A stretch of 64,000 nucleotides of DNA, taken from contig NZ_AZFK01000005.1 of NCBI RefSeq assembly GCF_001435775.1, positions 1-64,000 on the forward strand. The letters run 5' to 3'. The DNA is from Limosilactobacillus ingluviei DSM 15946. Lineage in GTDB: Bacteria; Bacillota; Bacilli; Lactobacillales; Lactobacillaceae. Shown in pieces: positions 1 through 9,439 of this stretch. Within the stretch, counting starts at the first letter, position 1. The number at the start of each line of letters is the position of its first letter. Below the pieces are notes generated by a model. The model saw only the letters and a list, made by a program, of their open reading frames with translations. It was not told the origin of the DNA and ran no database searches. The position numbers and the translations under genes are program-made.

Positions 1-60
1 ACCCCGTTATGGGTTATTTTTTTAAATTGTGTTGCACTTGAATTGTAAACTCTCAGGCAA

Positions 61-86
61 TAAAAAAGGCTACCGAAGCGGTAACC
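61..86 (-). terminator. Terminator after the holin-like gene
   Basis: Read on the minus strand, an 8-bp stem (79-86 with 68-75, one G-U pair) with a 3-base loop is followed by a run of six T. It lies 25 bases after the holin-like stop codon, so it probably ends the late transcript. Confidence 0.75.
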
Positions 87-110
87 GTGATTAAATATGA
101 TGGAATTACG

Positions 111-422
111 TTAACGATATTCATTTGTTTTCTCCTCCAAATTTGTAATTCTTCGTTCGTGATCTTGTAACTGCTCATCGTGATGGATAAAGTGCTTATC
201 TCCATCTTCAAAGCGTTTATTAGCGTGTTTATGCCATTCGTTCCAATCTTCAATATTTTTATTGAGCTTTTTAAGATTTTGATTGATTGGGTTAAGAACT
301 TTATCAATTAAATTACTAATTAATTTATGTGCCCCGCCAAATACCGCCGTCCCAATCACTAGAATTGATCCCCACTCAGCCCAGCTAAGACTAAGGAATG
401 AATGAATTGTAAAGATGTGCAT
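111..422 (-). CDS. Holin-like small phage protein
   Basis: 103 residues. The N-terminal part has one hydrophobic segment (about residues 10-32, WAEWGSILVIGTAVFGGAHK region) and the rest is charged and predicted coiled coil, the layout of short membrane proteins at the end of Lactobacillus phage late operons. Such proteins are usually annotated as holins, which permeabilise the membrane so endolysin can reach the wall. A GAGGGTGG ribosome-binding site precedes the ATG. The usual endolysin partner is not next to it: a terminator follows directly. Function is inferred from position and topology only. Confidence 0.6.
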   Translation of the reverse strand: MHIFTIHSFLSLSWAEWGSILVIGTAVFGGAHKLISNLIDKVLNPINQNLKKLNKNIEDWNEWHKHANKRFEDGDKHFIHHDEQLQDHERRITNLEEKTNEYR

Positions 423-525
423 TGCCTGTTGCCACCCTCTTTCTTAAAGCCGCCCATAAATAAGCCCCGCTCGATTGAGTGAGGCTTTTGTGTACTGTGT
501 ATTTCTTTGGCGACTATTTATTTTT

Positions 526-693
526 CTATGATACTGGTTGAGCAGCCTGTGTAGCTGATTGACTATAATCTAGGCCAGTAATCGTTTTAAAATCATCTTG
601 AGTAATCAAGCCGGTAAGGACAGCATTACGCTCATCCTGAACCGTAAATAGTTTTAGCTCGAACCAGAGCTTAAATAGGTCAAGCATTGGCAT
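526..693 (-). CDS. XkdX-family small phage protein
   Basis: 55 residues, starting MPMLDLFKLW. The content (short helix, then a VLTGLITQDDFKTITG stretch) matches the XkdX family, small proteins of unknown role encoded between tail-fibre and holin genes in Gram-positive siphophages. The ATG is preceded by AAGGGAG. The gene lies 15 bases after the broken gene at 709-972. Family recognition is from the pattern of a tryptophan-containing amphipathic N-terminus and the I-T-x-D-D/E-F-x-x-I-T-G motif. Confidence 0.7.
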   Translation of the reverse strand: MPMLDLFKLWFELKLFTVQDERNAVLTGLITQDDFKTITGLDYSQSATQAAQPVS

Positions 694-708
694 TATCTCC
701 CTTATTTT

Positions 709-972
709 TCATTGTTTCTGATTAGCTAATTGCAAGCTCATTACCTGTTTAGTTAGTGATGCTAGTAGAGTCAATTGAGACAGTTGCATATTGTCCCCTT
801 CCCACTCCTGCTTTTCTAAATTAAAGTGTGAGTTTGAGATTGGATAGGTGGCCCCATTAAAACTTGTTGTATAGGGTGGAATGCTTGTAGAGCATTCCGG
901 TTGGTTATCTGCATAGATAACATTTTTGAACAGATTGTTTTGTTCAGTATCGTATAAGTACCATTATTGCAT
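709..972 (-). pseudogene. Small tail-region protein with a stop at codon 3
   Basis: A strong AAGGAGG site precedes an ATG at 970-972. The frame then reads ATG CAA TAA, followed without any other stop by 84 sense codons (WYLYDTEQNN through LQLANQKQ) to a TGA at 709-711. The downstream part is protein-like and no alternative start fits the ribosome-binding site, so I read this as an intact frame with a nonsense mutation at codon 3 (for example AAA or CAA to TAA). It sits where phages of this group encode small proteins between the tail fibre and XkdX genes. A sequencing error is possible. Confidence 0.65.
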
Positions 973-987
973 GAAATGGCCTCCTTC

Positions 988-3384
988 CTAATACCAGATT
1001 GGATAGCTCAGAAATTGTGTGCCCGATGATGCTACTTTTTTGTCCAGAAGGTTGGGATCAAAGTTTAATGGGTTGTCGACTAGTTCTTCGGGCATAACGC
1101 GGAGAAACATATCTGCAAATTTCGTAATTTTTCCTGGTGCCTTCTGTACTGTCCAAGGATGAGCTGCACGTCCTTTATCAACTTGTTGCGTTGCATTAAT
1201 TTCATTAGGCACTACGAAGAAGCGTCTGACTTTAATGTGCCCTTCAGTTAAGCCATCCCAAGCTAATGTCAGTGCGTGGACATCATAAGCACTCACATCA
1301 CCGACAGTTATATTAGCGATAACTCTTACGTTCCAGTAAGATCGATCTACCGCAAATTCGCGTTGATAAGCTGTTGAGTTTACCCTAGCAATAGTGCTAC
1401 CAGCGTTGATCTTAAAGTTGGCAAAGCCTGCATTGAGATCAACGTTATTATAGTTTTCAGGGGGATCAAAACTTACATCGCAACCAACTGTTATCTTTGC
1501 CATTGAGGAGATTAATCCATGATCATTACCAGAGAGTGTGATGTACATCTCGCCACTGTTTGAGTTAGCTTGCAGAAACGCTCCATAGTTATCGTAGCTA
1601 GAATACAAAGAAACATTTTTTGAAGTAAAAATTGGAACATCATAGCCGAACACTTTGTAAGAGATTAGATCATCGCTGATTAAATTCCTGACCGAGCTGA
1701 TGTTCCCATAGTTTAGTTGGTTGTATCCCTTTAATTTACTACCGTTAGTTTGGCAAACATTTAATCCAGATAAATCATTGTAATGTGCCGTATACCAATT
1801 TGTGACAATGCTTCCTTCAACATAACCGTCGAACACATTATCGCGGAAGTTGTTCAAATTAGTCGTGTTGGCATTTGGCATAACTGATAATCCGCAAGCT
1901 CCTTTGCCATCATCGTCCCAGCCATGAAGCATAGTGAACTTGTTTCGATCCCCAAATTCGACACGAATCCCAATGATGTCATTAGGATCATAAGTTTTGC
2001 CTTCAGCTTCCGGAATTGCCTCAAATTGAATGTTGGTGAAAAGATTCTGTGCAATTTCCAGCGAGCCCGTCTGACTAGAAGTCAAGTACAAGGCTGAATG
2101 TGCGAAGCCAGTTACTGTCACATCACGTACTGAATTGCCATTGATCCACACTTTCTGATTAGAGACAAATTTGATACCATCATAGACAATTTCGGCTTCG
2201 ACATTGCTGATACTAAGATTATAGATGTTTGCGTTGTCACCACTAGCCGCTGTGACAATTCCATAAGTTTTGATTCCATTAGAGCCATGCAGATGCAGAT
2301 TCTTAATGGTTGAGCCGCCAACACCACGACCAACACCGCCTAATTTAATCAGTATAATGTCTTTCCCGTTGTTAATCGCGTCAATACTGAAATTACTGAT
2401 TAGTGAATTTGAGCCAACTTCAAATAGGTAAGCGATTCCTTTGGTTAGTAAGGTTGTGTTTGACCTATTATCAATCCCAACTAAGTCTACCTTGTTTGGA
2501 ATAGTAAGTTCACTGGTAATCACATAACTGCCTTCAGGAATAATGACACGTTTGATTGCGCCACTTCCTGCCTGGCTTAGCGCATCTTGGAAAGCTTTAG
2601 TGTCATCAGTATTACCGTCACCAGTTGCGCCTAAATCCTTGACATTGAGCCCATAAGAACTAAGAAATTTAGTAACTGCATCTTGAATTTTATTTTCAAA
2701 CGTAGCAGCTTCAGCCTGCGTAAACAGCCCGTCCTGTTTAATCTTAACTTCTAGATCGGTGATCCGGTTCTGGAGCGTTTGAAGCATGGTCTGTGTGCTG
2801 ATCCCCATCTTATTGAGGGAGTCAAACAGATCTTGAAGCTTCTTGTTCCACTCGTTCAGCTTGTCTTGGAGCTTACCGTCAGCGTTGTTAACGATTTGTT
2901 GAAGCTGGTCATACAAGTCCTCAAACGGCGTAATGTAGTCGCGTGGCACCAGACCCGAGATCACCTTGTCGGCCAGAACGTCCAGATCAAACTCCAGCGT
3001 CGTTACTGAGTTGCCATCCTTGACAATACGGAAAAAGGCTTGGCGGTAAGAACCAGCGACTGTAAAGGCATGGCCGGGCATGTCGAAACGGAAACGTCCG
3101 GCAGTTGGGTCAAGGGCAACGTAGCCTTTATCATCAATTATCCGGAAGTCGCCGGCGGAATTCTTCGGAAGTAAACCTTCAAACCAGACGTTGCAGCCGG
3201 TTAAGTCTAGGGGTGTCCCGTCTTCGTTCTTGATATTGACAAAGACTTGCCGCATGCTTCGTTCGTATTGCCGTGCTTGAACCCAGTTGGTATTGCTGCC
3301 ATCAAAGTCAATTTTGAAGTCCTGAATATCTTTAACTAGACTTCGGCGGTCTTTCCCAATCGTATAGGTCAACGTTTGTGACAT
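988..3384 (-). CDS. BppU-type baseplate protein / pectin-lyase-fold tail spike
   Basis: 798 residues. The N-terminal ~150 residues look like the BppU N-terminal domain that anchors receptor-binding proteins to the baseplate. A coiled coil follows at about 155-245 (FEDLYDQLQQIV through the KIKQDG stretch). At about 247 the typical start of a pectate-lyase-3/beta-helix domain appears (VKDLGATGDGNTDDTKAFQ), with parallel-beta repeats to about residue 560. The C-terminal 230 residues resemble a carbohydrate-binding beta sandwich. The likely role is recognition, and perhaps cleavage, of a surface polysaccharide. Catalytic residues cannot be named from sequence alone. Its start overlaps the stop of the gene upstream (3384). 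Confidence 0.8.
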   Translation of the reverse strand: MSQTLTYTIGKDRRSLVKDIQDFKIDFDGSNTNWVQARQYERSMRQVFVNIKNEDGTPLDLTGCNVWFEGLLPKNSAGDFRIIDDKGYVALDPTAGRFRFDMPGHAFTVAGSYRQAFFRIVKDGNSVTTLEFDLDVLADKVISGLVPRDYITPFEDLYDQLQQIVNNADGKLQDKLNEWNKKLQDLFDSLNKMGISTQTMLQTLQNRITDLEVKIKQDGLFTQAEAATFENKIQDAVTKFLSSYGLNVKDLGATGDGNTDDTKAFQDALSQAGSGAIKRVIIPEGSYVITSELTIPNKVDLVGIDNRSNTTLLTKGIAYLFEVGSNSLISNFSIDAINNGKDIILIKLGGVGRGVGGSTIKNLHLHGSNGIKTYGIVTAASGDNANIYNLSISNVEAEIVYDGIKFVSNQKVWINGNSVRDVTVTGFAHSALYLTSSQTGSLEIAQNLFTNIQFEAIPEAEGKTYDPNDIIGIRVEFGDRNKFTMLHGWDDDGKGACGLSVMPNANTTNLNNFRDNVFDGYVEGSIVTNWYTAHYNDLSGLNVCQTNGSKLKGYNQLNYGNISSVRNLISDDLISYKVFGYDVPIFTSKNVSLYSSYDNYGAFLQANSNSGEMYITLSGNDHGLISSMAKITVGCDVSFDPPENYNNVDLNAGFANFKINAGSTIARVNSTAYQREFAVDRSYWNVRVIANITVGDVSAYDVHALTLAWDGLTEGHIKVRRFFVVPNEINATQQVDKGRAAHPWTVQKAPGKITKFADMFLRVMPEELVDNPLNFDPNLLDKKVASSGTQFLSYPIWY

Positions 3385-3779
3385 TAAATCAGTCCTTTCT
3401 CTTGTAGAATTTGTTCAACAGCCTTTTCAACTGTCGCGTAGTCTGTTCCCAGTGCAACATGTTCAATTTTTGTCTTCCACTCGCCTTTAGCAGCTTTCAC
3501 TTCATCGTGGGTTGCTTTCTGTTTATCTAGGTTGTCGAGGCGAGTGGTTAGCTTATCGTTATCTTTTTTTCTTATTTCAATTTCTTGATCTGTTTTTTCT
3601 TCAACTTTCTTCATGCGCTTAAACAATTCACCAGACGTTCGATCATATAATTCCATCCCTTGCGCAATAGCTTCACGCACATCCTTACCATAACCTTTGT
3701 GACGGATAGCATCAGCAATCTCCTTCATGCTATGGTCGGTTTCCGAAAAAGGCTCATAGTCATAAGTTTCACTTGCCAT
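3384..3779 (-). CDS. Phage tail-associated coiled-coil protein, unknown function
   Basis: 131 residues from the chosen start MASETYDYEP. An in-frame ATG two codons earlier lies too close to the AGGAGG site, while 3779 has a spacing of about 8. The N-terminal third is acidic and contains DAIRHKGYGKDVREAIAQG, seen in short proteins between tail lysin and baseplate genes of lactobacillar phages. The middle is a charged coiled coil. It overlaps the end of the tail lysin gene by 11 bases. I do not know its exact role; an adaptor in the baseplate is plausible. Confidence 0.6.
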   Translation of the reverse strand: MASETYDYEPFSETDHSMKEIADAIRHKGYGKDVREAIAQGMELYDRTSGELFKRMKKVEEKTDQEIEIRKKDNDKLTTRLDNLDKQKATHDEVKAAKGEWKTKIEHVALGTDYATVEKAVEQILQEKGLI

Positions 3780-6060
3780 TCTCATCGCCTCCTGCTGTTA
3801 GTTTTTCGACCTGTTTCTTTAGTTCGTTAAATGACTCCATTGACACATATTTAGTCGGCAGATCATCATCAACCACTCTATGAAGTTGTTTCATATCAAA
3901 TTGCAACTGAGCAACATCCTTTGAATTAGCGTTATCAGTTACCTGACCGCTAGACTGACTTGTTGTATTGCCAAGCCGTGCAAAGCGATTATCAACATTT
4001 ACTTTAAAATTTAAAAACTCCTGCTGATTGCGGGAGTTTTCCAGTTGGTAGTCGGTTATACCTAACGCTTTATCGCCAATTGTTAGTGTTGATGCATGTG
4101 GCTTTAACAGGTCGATTGCTTTTTGAGTTATCCGTAATAGTTGTGTCTTAGCTACATTCGGATTGATAAACATATATCGATCCGCAACCTTAAATGACTT
4201 AAAGTTAGCCATATGCAGTTCCAAAGCCGACACTTCCCAACTCTCTGGAATACGTTGAGCATCAATCCACGCTCTCGCTTGTTGCAACAAGATATTAGGA
4301 TCGTCAACACCATCGAATTCCACTTTACCTTCAATAATTCCAAACTCTTGTTGCAAGTCTGGAATATCAATGTAGTCCTTGCCATCGTTTACACTGGTAA
4401 TGGTTAATTTAGGACGCGGAGCATTACTATTATCAACGGTTTGCGTGCCAGACTGTGGTTTTGAGCCATCTCCACCTTCCTTAATTAGCTTTTGCGGGTC
4501 AAGCCAGCCACCAGCTTCTGAATAAGAATTCCTGACCGCTTGATAAAAGTCCATTTTTGTTATACCGATATGCACATGATCTGTATCACGGTAACCAATT
4601 ACATCGCCGGTTTTTATCTTCTGACCAACGTTAACAATAATATTGCCAGGAGAACTGAACGCTTCCTGATAAACGATATTAAAGCTATCAGACGAATGAG
4701 TAACAACGTAATTCCCAAGGCCAGCCATGTATGACTTAATAATGACTGTCCCACTATGAATACAGTGAACATCACGACCAGGATGATCGACTGAACCAAA
4801 ATCAAGACCATCATGAAAATCGGTGCCACCACGTCCAAACCATCCTGTATGGCCAAAACGTTGAGCAGCAGAGAAATTACCTTCTCCGATGTTAGGAAAT
4901 GGCCATCCCCACGAGCCAGTATCAACCACCTTTATCGGTTCCTTGCTAATTGGCGCCCCATGAGGTGACCACCCACCAGAACCGGCAATCTGTTGTCGCC
5001 AGTTAGGAATGTTCATGGTCGCAACTAGCTGACACAAGCCCGAGCCTTGACCAACCCAAGTAGTGAATGGTTCCCGTGCATAGTACCTGAAAGTCCGTTC
5101 AACAAACTGCATTAATCCTTTAGACGGAGTACCGGCCTGAGCATTGCTATCCCAGTTGTTAACAGCATTTTCGTCTCCAGTAGATTCAATCCGAATTCGG
5201 TTCTTCAAGCTAGTAATATCGACATCAGATAGGTGTTCACCAACCAACTTGGCTGCATACTGTATGACGGGAGTCCAATCGCCGTTTACTGGTTCTTTGG
5301 CTCCATCGCCAAAACTACCATCGCTATCACCGGATACTTCAACTTTTTCTGGATCTAGAGTCTTCCCCAAAGGTATTACCCTAGTAATCACCTTTGTCGG
5401 ATCAATCTGCATACTTGCCGACTTCATATTCTTGGCTAACTGGATTGGCGTGTCATCCTTATGGTCCACCCCAATATCAGTCAGATAATCAAGGTAGTTT
5501 GGGCCATTAGGGTTGTAAGTCGTGACGATATATCCGCCCAATGATTTAACCAGCTTGTCATTAATTGCTTCGCTAGTTTTAGGGTAGTCAATTTGGCGAT
5601 ACTGGTTATCCTTGTTATTAGTGACGTTCACATTTCGAACTTGGAATTGCTTGTATTCCGGTACTTGTGAATTGTGAACACCAATCAGTGTCTCCAGGAA
5701 TTCCTTTGGCGTTTGACCAACACCTTCATAGAAGCGTTGAGTGCTATCCATCAAGTACGCCTCAATGTCCTCGAAGATATACTCACGGGTAAATTGGCCA
5801 CTCTCTTCCATTGACTTTTTCGGCTTGATTGCCCGTCCTCGAAAAATAAGCTCATTGTCATCGTAGACGTTAACATGAGTGTGGTAAGGACGCACATTAT
5901 CCCACAATGGACTCGCCTGATTAACAGTAAGAGTTAAATCATCGATGTCAGACTCTTTAAGCGTGAGTTTGCCTGAGCTAACATACCGATTGACTCGTGG
6001 GTCCAAAACAATAAAACCTGCCTTGTCGGTTGGCTCATTGTAACCAATAATTCGATACAC
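3769..6060 (-). CDS. Tail-tip (Tal) protein with lytic transglycosylase and M23 peptidase domains
   Basis: 763 residues. The N-terminal ~230 residues match the phage endopeptidase tail / gp18-like base of the tail tip. At about 275-350 is a lysozyme-like domain with the catalytic glutamate in RIESTGDENAVN and the signature SKGLMQFVERTF. An M23 peptidase follows at about 395-510, with zinc ligands HDGLD and HVHIG visible. The C-terminal part returns to a tail-structure domain (about 545-700) and ends in a coiled coil. Two wall-cutting activities at the tail tip would open the thick wall during DNA injection. The gene lies directly downstream of dit, the usual order. Confidence 0.88.
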   Translation of the reverse strand: MYRIIGYNEPTDKAGFIVLDPRVNRYVSSGKLTLKESDIDDLTLTVNQASPLWDNVRPYHTHVNVYDDNELIFRGRAIKPKKSMEESGQFTREYIFEDIEAYLMDSTQRFYEGVGQTPKEFLETLIGVHNSQVPEYKQFQVRNVNVTNNKDNQYRQIDYPKTSEAINDKLVKSLGGYIVTTYNPNGPNYLDYLTDIGVDHKDDTPIQLAKNMKSASMQIDPTKVITRVIPLGKTLDPEKVEVSGDSDGSFGDGAKEPVNGDWTPVIQYAAKLVGEHLSDVDITSLKNRIRIESTGDENAVNNWDSNAQAGTPSKGLMQFVERTFRYYAREPFTTWVGQGSGLCQLVATMNIPNWRQQIAGSGGWSPHGAPISKEPIKVVDTGSWGWPFPNIGEGNFSAAQRFGHTGWFGRGGTDFHDGLDFGSVDHPGRDVHCIHSGTVIIKSYMAGLGNYVVTHSSDSFNIVYQEAFSSPGNIIVNVGQKIKTGDVIGYRDTDHVHIGITKMDFYQAVRNSYSEAGGWLDPQKLIKEGGDGSKPQSGTQTVDNSNAPRPKLTITSVNDGKDYIDIPDLQQEFGIIEGKVEFDGVDDPNILLQQARAWIDAQRIPESWEVSALELHMANFKSFKVADRYMFINPNVAKTQLLRITQKAIDLLKPHASTLTIGDKALGITDYQLENSRNQQEFLNFKVNVDNRFARLGNTTSQSSGQVTDNANSKDVAQLQFDMKQLHRVVDDDLPTKYVSMESFNELKKQVEKLTAGGDENGK

Positions 6061-6839
6061 TAGATCATCTCCTCCCGCTTAAACTGAAATTCAATTGTTC
6101 CATTCCCAGACAGATGAATCTTGTTGTCACCCATCTCCAGTACGATTGTGGTTGTCTTGTAATTATCCTGAGTTAAACCAACTTCACCGATTGAATCGTT
6201 CTTCAACGTCACGAATCCGGAAAGCTGGAATGAGCATTCTACCGGCCGTGAGCCAATATTCCTAACATTGATATCTTGATCACCATTGACGGTGAACTTT
6301 ACTGGTTGCCAGATCCAATGATCAAAAGCAACGTCATCCCAATAATCAGTGCCTTCATTGTGGTTCGTATAGGCGAATGGATATGCCTTGAAAGTAATCG
6401 TTGCTGTCATTGTTCCCTTGTCCTGGTCATCTTCGACTTCAACACTGGTACACTTGGCAGACCAGTAGTACACCGGATCATGAGAATCAATCAGCTTACT
6501 ATAACCATGTGGCAATAGCTGCCGCTTAAGCTCTTCCTCATAAGCTTTCCGTTCCTGGTAAATCTTGCCAAAGTACATGAACTTATAAGTCAACTCACGG
6601 ATCTTAAAAAAGCGTTCCTGATCATACATAGAGAAATCATATTCTCCTTGCATGTAAGGGACGCTTTCTGTTATCTCCTGTTCCTCAGGTGTAGTTGCCG
6701 TTCTCTCAGTTAACCACCAATCAGAATCAGCAGAATTAAAACCGGCAAAGTCAATATATTCCAAATTATCCAGATATTTAGGTTTTGCATTCGTTGGTCC
6801 TAACCCGCGAAACACATAATCATTACTGAAAAATCTCAT
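6060..6839 (-). CDS. Distal tail protein (Dit)
   Basis: 259 residues from ATG at 6839 (MRFFSNDYVF). An upstream GTG in frame is less likely because the chosen ATG overlaps the tape measure stop as ATGA and has AGGTGGAG before it. The N-terminal beta-rich part and the segment SVPYMQGEYDFSMY are typical of siphophage Dit, which forms a hexameric hub between the tail tube and tail-tip lysin. Its place between tape measure and Tal genes agrees. Confidence 0.85.
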   Translation of the reverse strand: MRFFSNDYVFRGLGPTNAKPKYLDNLEYIDFAGFNSADSDWWLTERTATTPEEQEITESVPYMQGEYDFSMYDQERFFKIRELTYKFMYFGKIYQERKAYEEELKRQLLPHGYSKLIDSHDPVYYWSAKCTSVEVEDDQDKGTMTATITFKAYPFAYTNHNEGTDYWDDVAFDHWIWQPVKFTVNGDQDINVRNIGSRPVECSFQLSGFVTLKNDSIGEVGLTQDNYKTTTIVLEMGDNKIHLSGNGTIEFQFKREEMI

Positions 6840-9439
6840 CGACTCCACCTGTCTTTCAATGCTGTATTTTGCCCTAACCGTTGATCATACTGAGCGGCAG
6901 TGTAACCAACCAACGTGCCATCATCAAGAACCATTGTTGTATCCTTGGCAGCAATTTGTCGGAGTAAGCGGTTATTTTCGACTTGTAAGGCACTATCCTT
7001 TACGGCTAAACTACCAGCAAAATTAGTAGCTAACGCACCGTTGAACCTACTAAAGCCAGCCAAGTAGTCAGCTTGGGTACTTGAAACTAAGTCGCTAATA
7101 TGCCCCGCCATGTCACTAACGTTTGATTGAACTTCACTGAATCCATTAATTAAGCCGGCATTCAAGCCACCCATAATCGCTTGACCAGCCGGAATTAGCA
7201 ACTTCCGGTCATAGCTGATTGGCCCCTTATGGTCTTTAATCCATTTGCCAATCCCGCTAATGAAATTCTTGACGCTTTCCCAAACTGATTTCAAACCCTT
7301 CAAAAACGAGTTCATGATGGCCCGACCAGCAGCACCAAGGTCAATTTTGACCACTGACTTAATGTAGTTAACCCCAGCACTAAACAGGCCTTTAATTCCA
7401 TTCCATACCGAACTAACAACACCTTTTAAGCCATTCATAATAGAACTAAACACGCTAACAATACCGCTTAAAATTGTTGATACAATACTTCCAATTGCTC
7501 CAAGGACGGTTGACACAATATTTTGAATTGCATTCCAAGCTCCTGACCAATTGCCTTGTAAGATGTCGGTAATCGCTGTAACAATATCAACAATCACCCG
7601 TAGTCCAGCAGTAACAACCGTTCCAATAACGCTCCATACCGTGCTAACAACAGTGACCAATATGTTCCAAATGGTTGTCCAAATAGTAACGATTACTGAA
7701 ATTCCTGTGGAAATTACTGTTCCAATCATAGAAATCGCTGTCGTAATTACTGCAATTACTAATTGCCAAACGATTTGAATAATTGGAATAAGCATGTTCC
7801 AAACAGTTGTAAATACTCCGACGATGGTAATTAAAACACTACCAACGACAGCAACAACTCCAGCTATTACAGGAGCTAAAATTGTCACTAAGCCTTGCCA
7901 GATCGTAACGATTAGATTAACAACGGCTTGAACAACACTAACCAAACCTTGCCAAATAGGCGCAGCTACGGCCATAATTGACGTCCAAATGCCACTAAAA
8001 AAGGTCACCAGTGATTGCCAAATTGGTTTAATGAAATCGACGACCGCGTTTATGGCGTTACCGATTGCACCCCAAACACTACTAGCAATTCCCACTAGAT
8101 TTTGCCAAGCTCCACTAAGCCATGAAACAAAACCCTTCCAGAGTTTTTGGCCAGTCTTAGTTTTGGCAAAGAAAAAGACTAAGGCCCCAACAACGGCGAC
8201 GATCGCTGCGGCCGCAACCACCCACGGGTTGAGGCTCATAACCCAATTAAGGATTTTCATTGCGCCAGCCGCAAGCTTTGATTCGGCACTCATGTTTGAT
8301 AACGCAAACTTCAGCAAATTCATATCTTTAGCGACTGACGAAGCAACTTTCAATACCGTAAGACTACGTTTTAGCGCCGATAGCATTGGTGTTACTTTTT
8401 GAATCCCAGCAAAAGCGCCGATAAAACCTAACACCCCAACTGCAGCCCCTTTGAAAATATCGTTGCTAAACGCACCTTTGATCAAATCAGCAAGCACCTT
8501 AAAGGCCGGAGCGACGCTTTGCAAGGCGGGACCAATTGACTTTAAGCCATTTTCCATCATCGTCCCAAAATTAGCGATGATTTCTGCAATGCTTGACCCA
8601 GTAACGCTCTTAACAAACTGGTCAAAGGCTTTGATCGCTTCCGCAGTTCCCCGCGTGATGGCCGTCTTCATATTTTGAATTGATGTCCCGATCCCGGCGG
8701 TGGAATCCAATGCAATCTTGTGAAGTGACTTTAAGCCACCGCCACCGTTCTTATCTAGGTCAATTAAGGCATCTTGGAAGTCCTTCACCGAAATCTTGCC
8801 TGACGATAGACCGTCTTTTAACTCAGCAGTGGTCACACCCATCTTCTTTGCGATTGCGTTCAACGCTGGCCCCATGTTGGACTGCATCATCGAGTTCCAA
8901 GTTTGGGCATCGATCTTGCCGTTCGCAAAGGCTTGGGAAAGCTGGACAACGGCATTGTCAACGTCCGCTGTCGAACCACCAAAGCCGATAATGCCGTCAT
9001 TTAAGGCGCTAAAAACCTTCTGTGACTTCCCCAAGTTACCCGTCGAAGCCGCGATCATTTGAACGCCCTTAACCGCACCGTCAAGCGACGTCGGCAAACC
9101 ATTAATCGACTTCTTCAAGCCCGTCATGGCGCTAGCGGTTTGCTTGGCTGAAAAGTCCATGTTGCTAAAGGTCCGGTTGGCGTTGTTCAACGTATCAATC
9201 CGATTAATGGCTGCACCAACGGAATCTTTTACCATTCCAAACGCTTTCGCCCCCACAGCAAGTAGCCCCATGGCACCGGCTAGATTTTTAATTGAACCCA
9301 TGGCCGCGCCCGAACTCCGGGCTGTGCTATTGGTCCGACTGATGACATCACTTAACGAATTAACAGCTTCTTCCATCGTTTTGGTGAAATTCCGATCCAC
9401 AGCGGACAAAACTGCTTCAATACTCATACTTTCGGCCAT
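6836..9439 (-). CDS. Tape measure protein
   Basis: 867 residues, the longest tail gene. It begins with a coiled coil and a tape-measure domain (about 80-300, TASAMTGLKKSINGLPTSL, SGKISVKDFQDALIDLDK), has hydrophobic segments near 390-425, and then a long run of Trp-containing hydrophobic repeats (IWQGLV, TVWNML, TIWTTIW) at about 450-640. It fixes tail length and takes part in DNA ejection. Its position between tail chaperones and Dit is diagnostic. The DNA coding for the repeat region is visibly more AT-rich than that for the N-terminal third, suggesting mosaic origin. Confidence 0.93.
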   Translation of the reverse strand: MAESMSIEAVLSAVDRNFTKTMEEAVNSLSDVISRTNSTARSSGAAMGSIKNLAGAMGLLAVGAKAFGMVKDSVGAAINRIDTLNNANRTFSNMDFSAKQTASAMTGLKKSINGLPTSLDGAVKGVQMIAASTGNLGKSQKVFSALNDGIIGFGGSTADVDNAVVQLSQAFANGKIDAQTWNSMMQSNMGPALNAIAKKMGVTTAELKDGLSSGKISVKDFQDALIDLDKNGGGGLKSLHKIALDSTAGIGTSIQNMKTAITRGTAEAIKAFDQFVKSVTGSSIAEIIANFGTMMENGLKSIGPALQSVAPAFKVLADLIKGAFSNDIFKGAAVGVLGFIGAFAGIQKVTPMLSALKRSLTVLKVASSVAKDMNLLKFALSNMSAESKLAAGAMKILNWVMSLNPWVVAAAAIVAVVGALVFFFAKTKTGQKLWKGFVSWLSGAWQNLVGIASSVWGAIGNAINAVVDFIKPIWQSLVTFFSGIWTSIMAVAAPIWQGLVSVVQAVVNLIVTIWQGLVTILAPVIAGVVAVVGSVLITIVGVFTTVWNMLIPIIQIVWQLVIAVITTAISMIGTVISTGISVIVTIWTTIWNILVTVVSTVWSVIGTVVTAGLRVIVDIVTAITDILQGNWSGAWNAIQNIVSTVLGAIGSIVSTILSGIVSVFSSIMNGLKGVVSSVWNGIKGLFSAGVNYIKSVVKIDLGAAGRAIMNSFLKGLKSVWESVKNFISGIGKWIKDHKGPISYDRKLLIPAGQAIMGGLNAGLINGFSEVQSNVSDMAGHISDLVSSTQADYLAGFSRFNGALATNFAGSLAVKDSALQVENNRLLRQIAAKDTTMVLDDGTLVGYTAAQYDQRLGQNTALKDRWSR

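Noticed and set aside
53-307. 84-codon minus-strand frame overlapping the holin-like gene
   Set aside because: It runs in another frame through the holin-like gene and the terminator and has no usable ribosome-binding site.
7551-8402. Long plus-strand frames opposite the tape measure gene
   Set aside because: They are antisense shadows of the repeated hydrophobic coding sequence and have no ribosome-binding sites.
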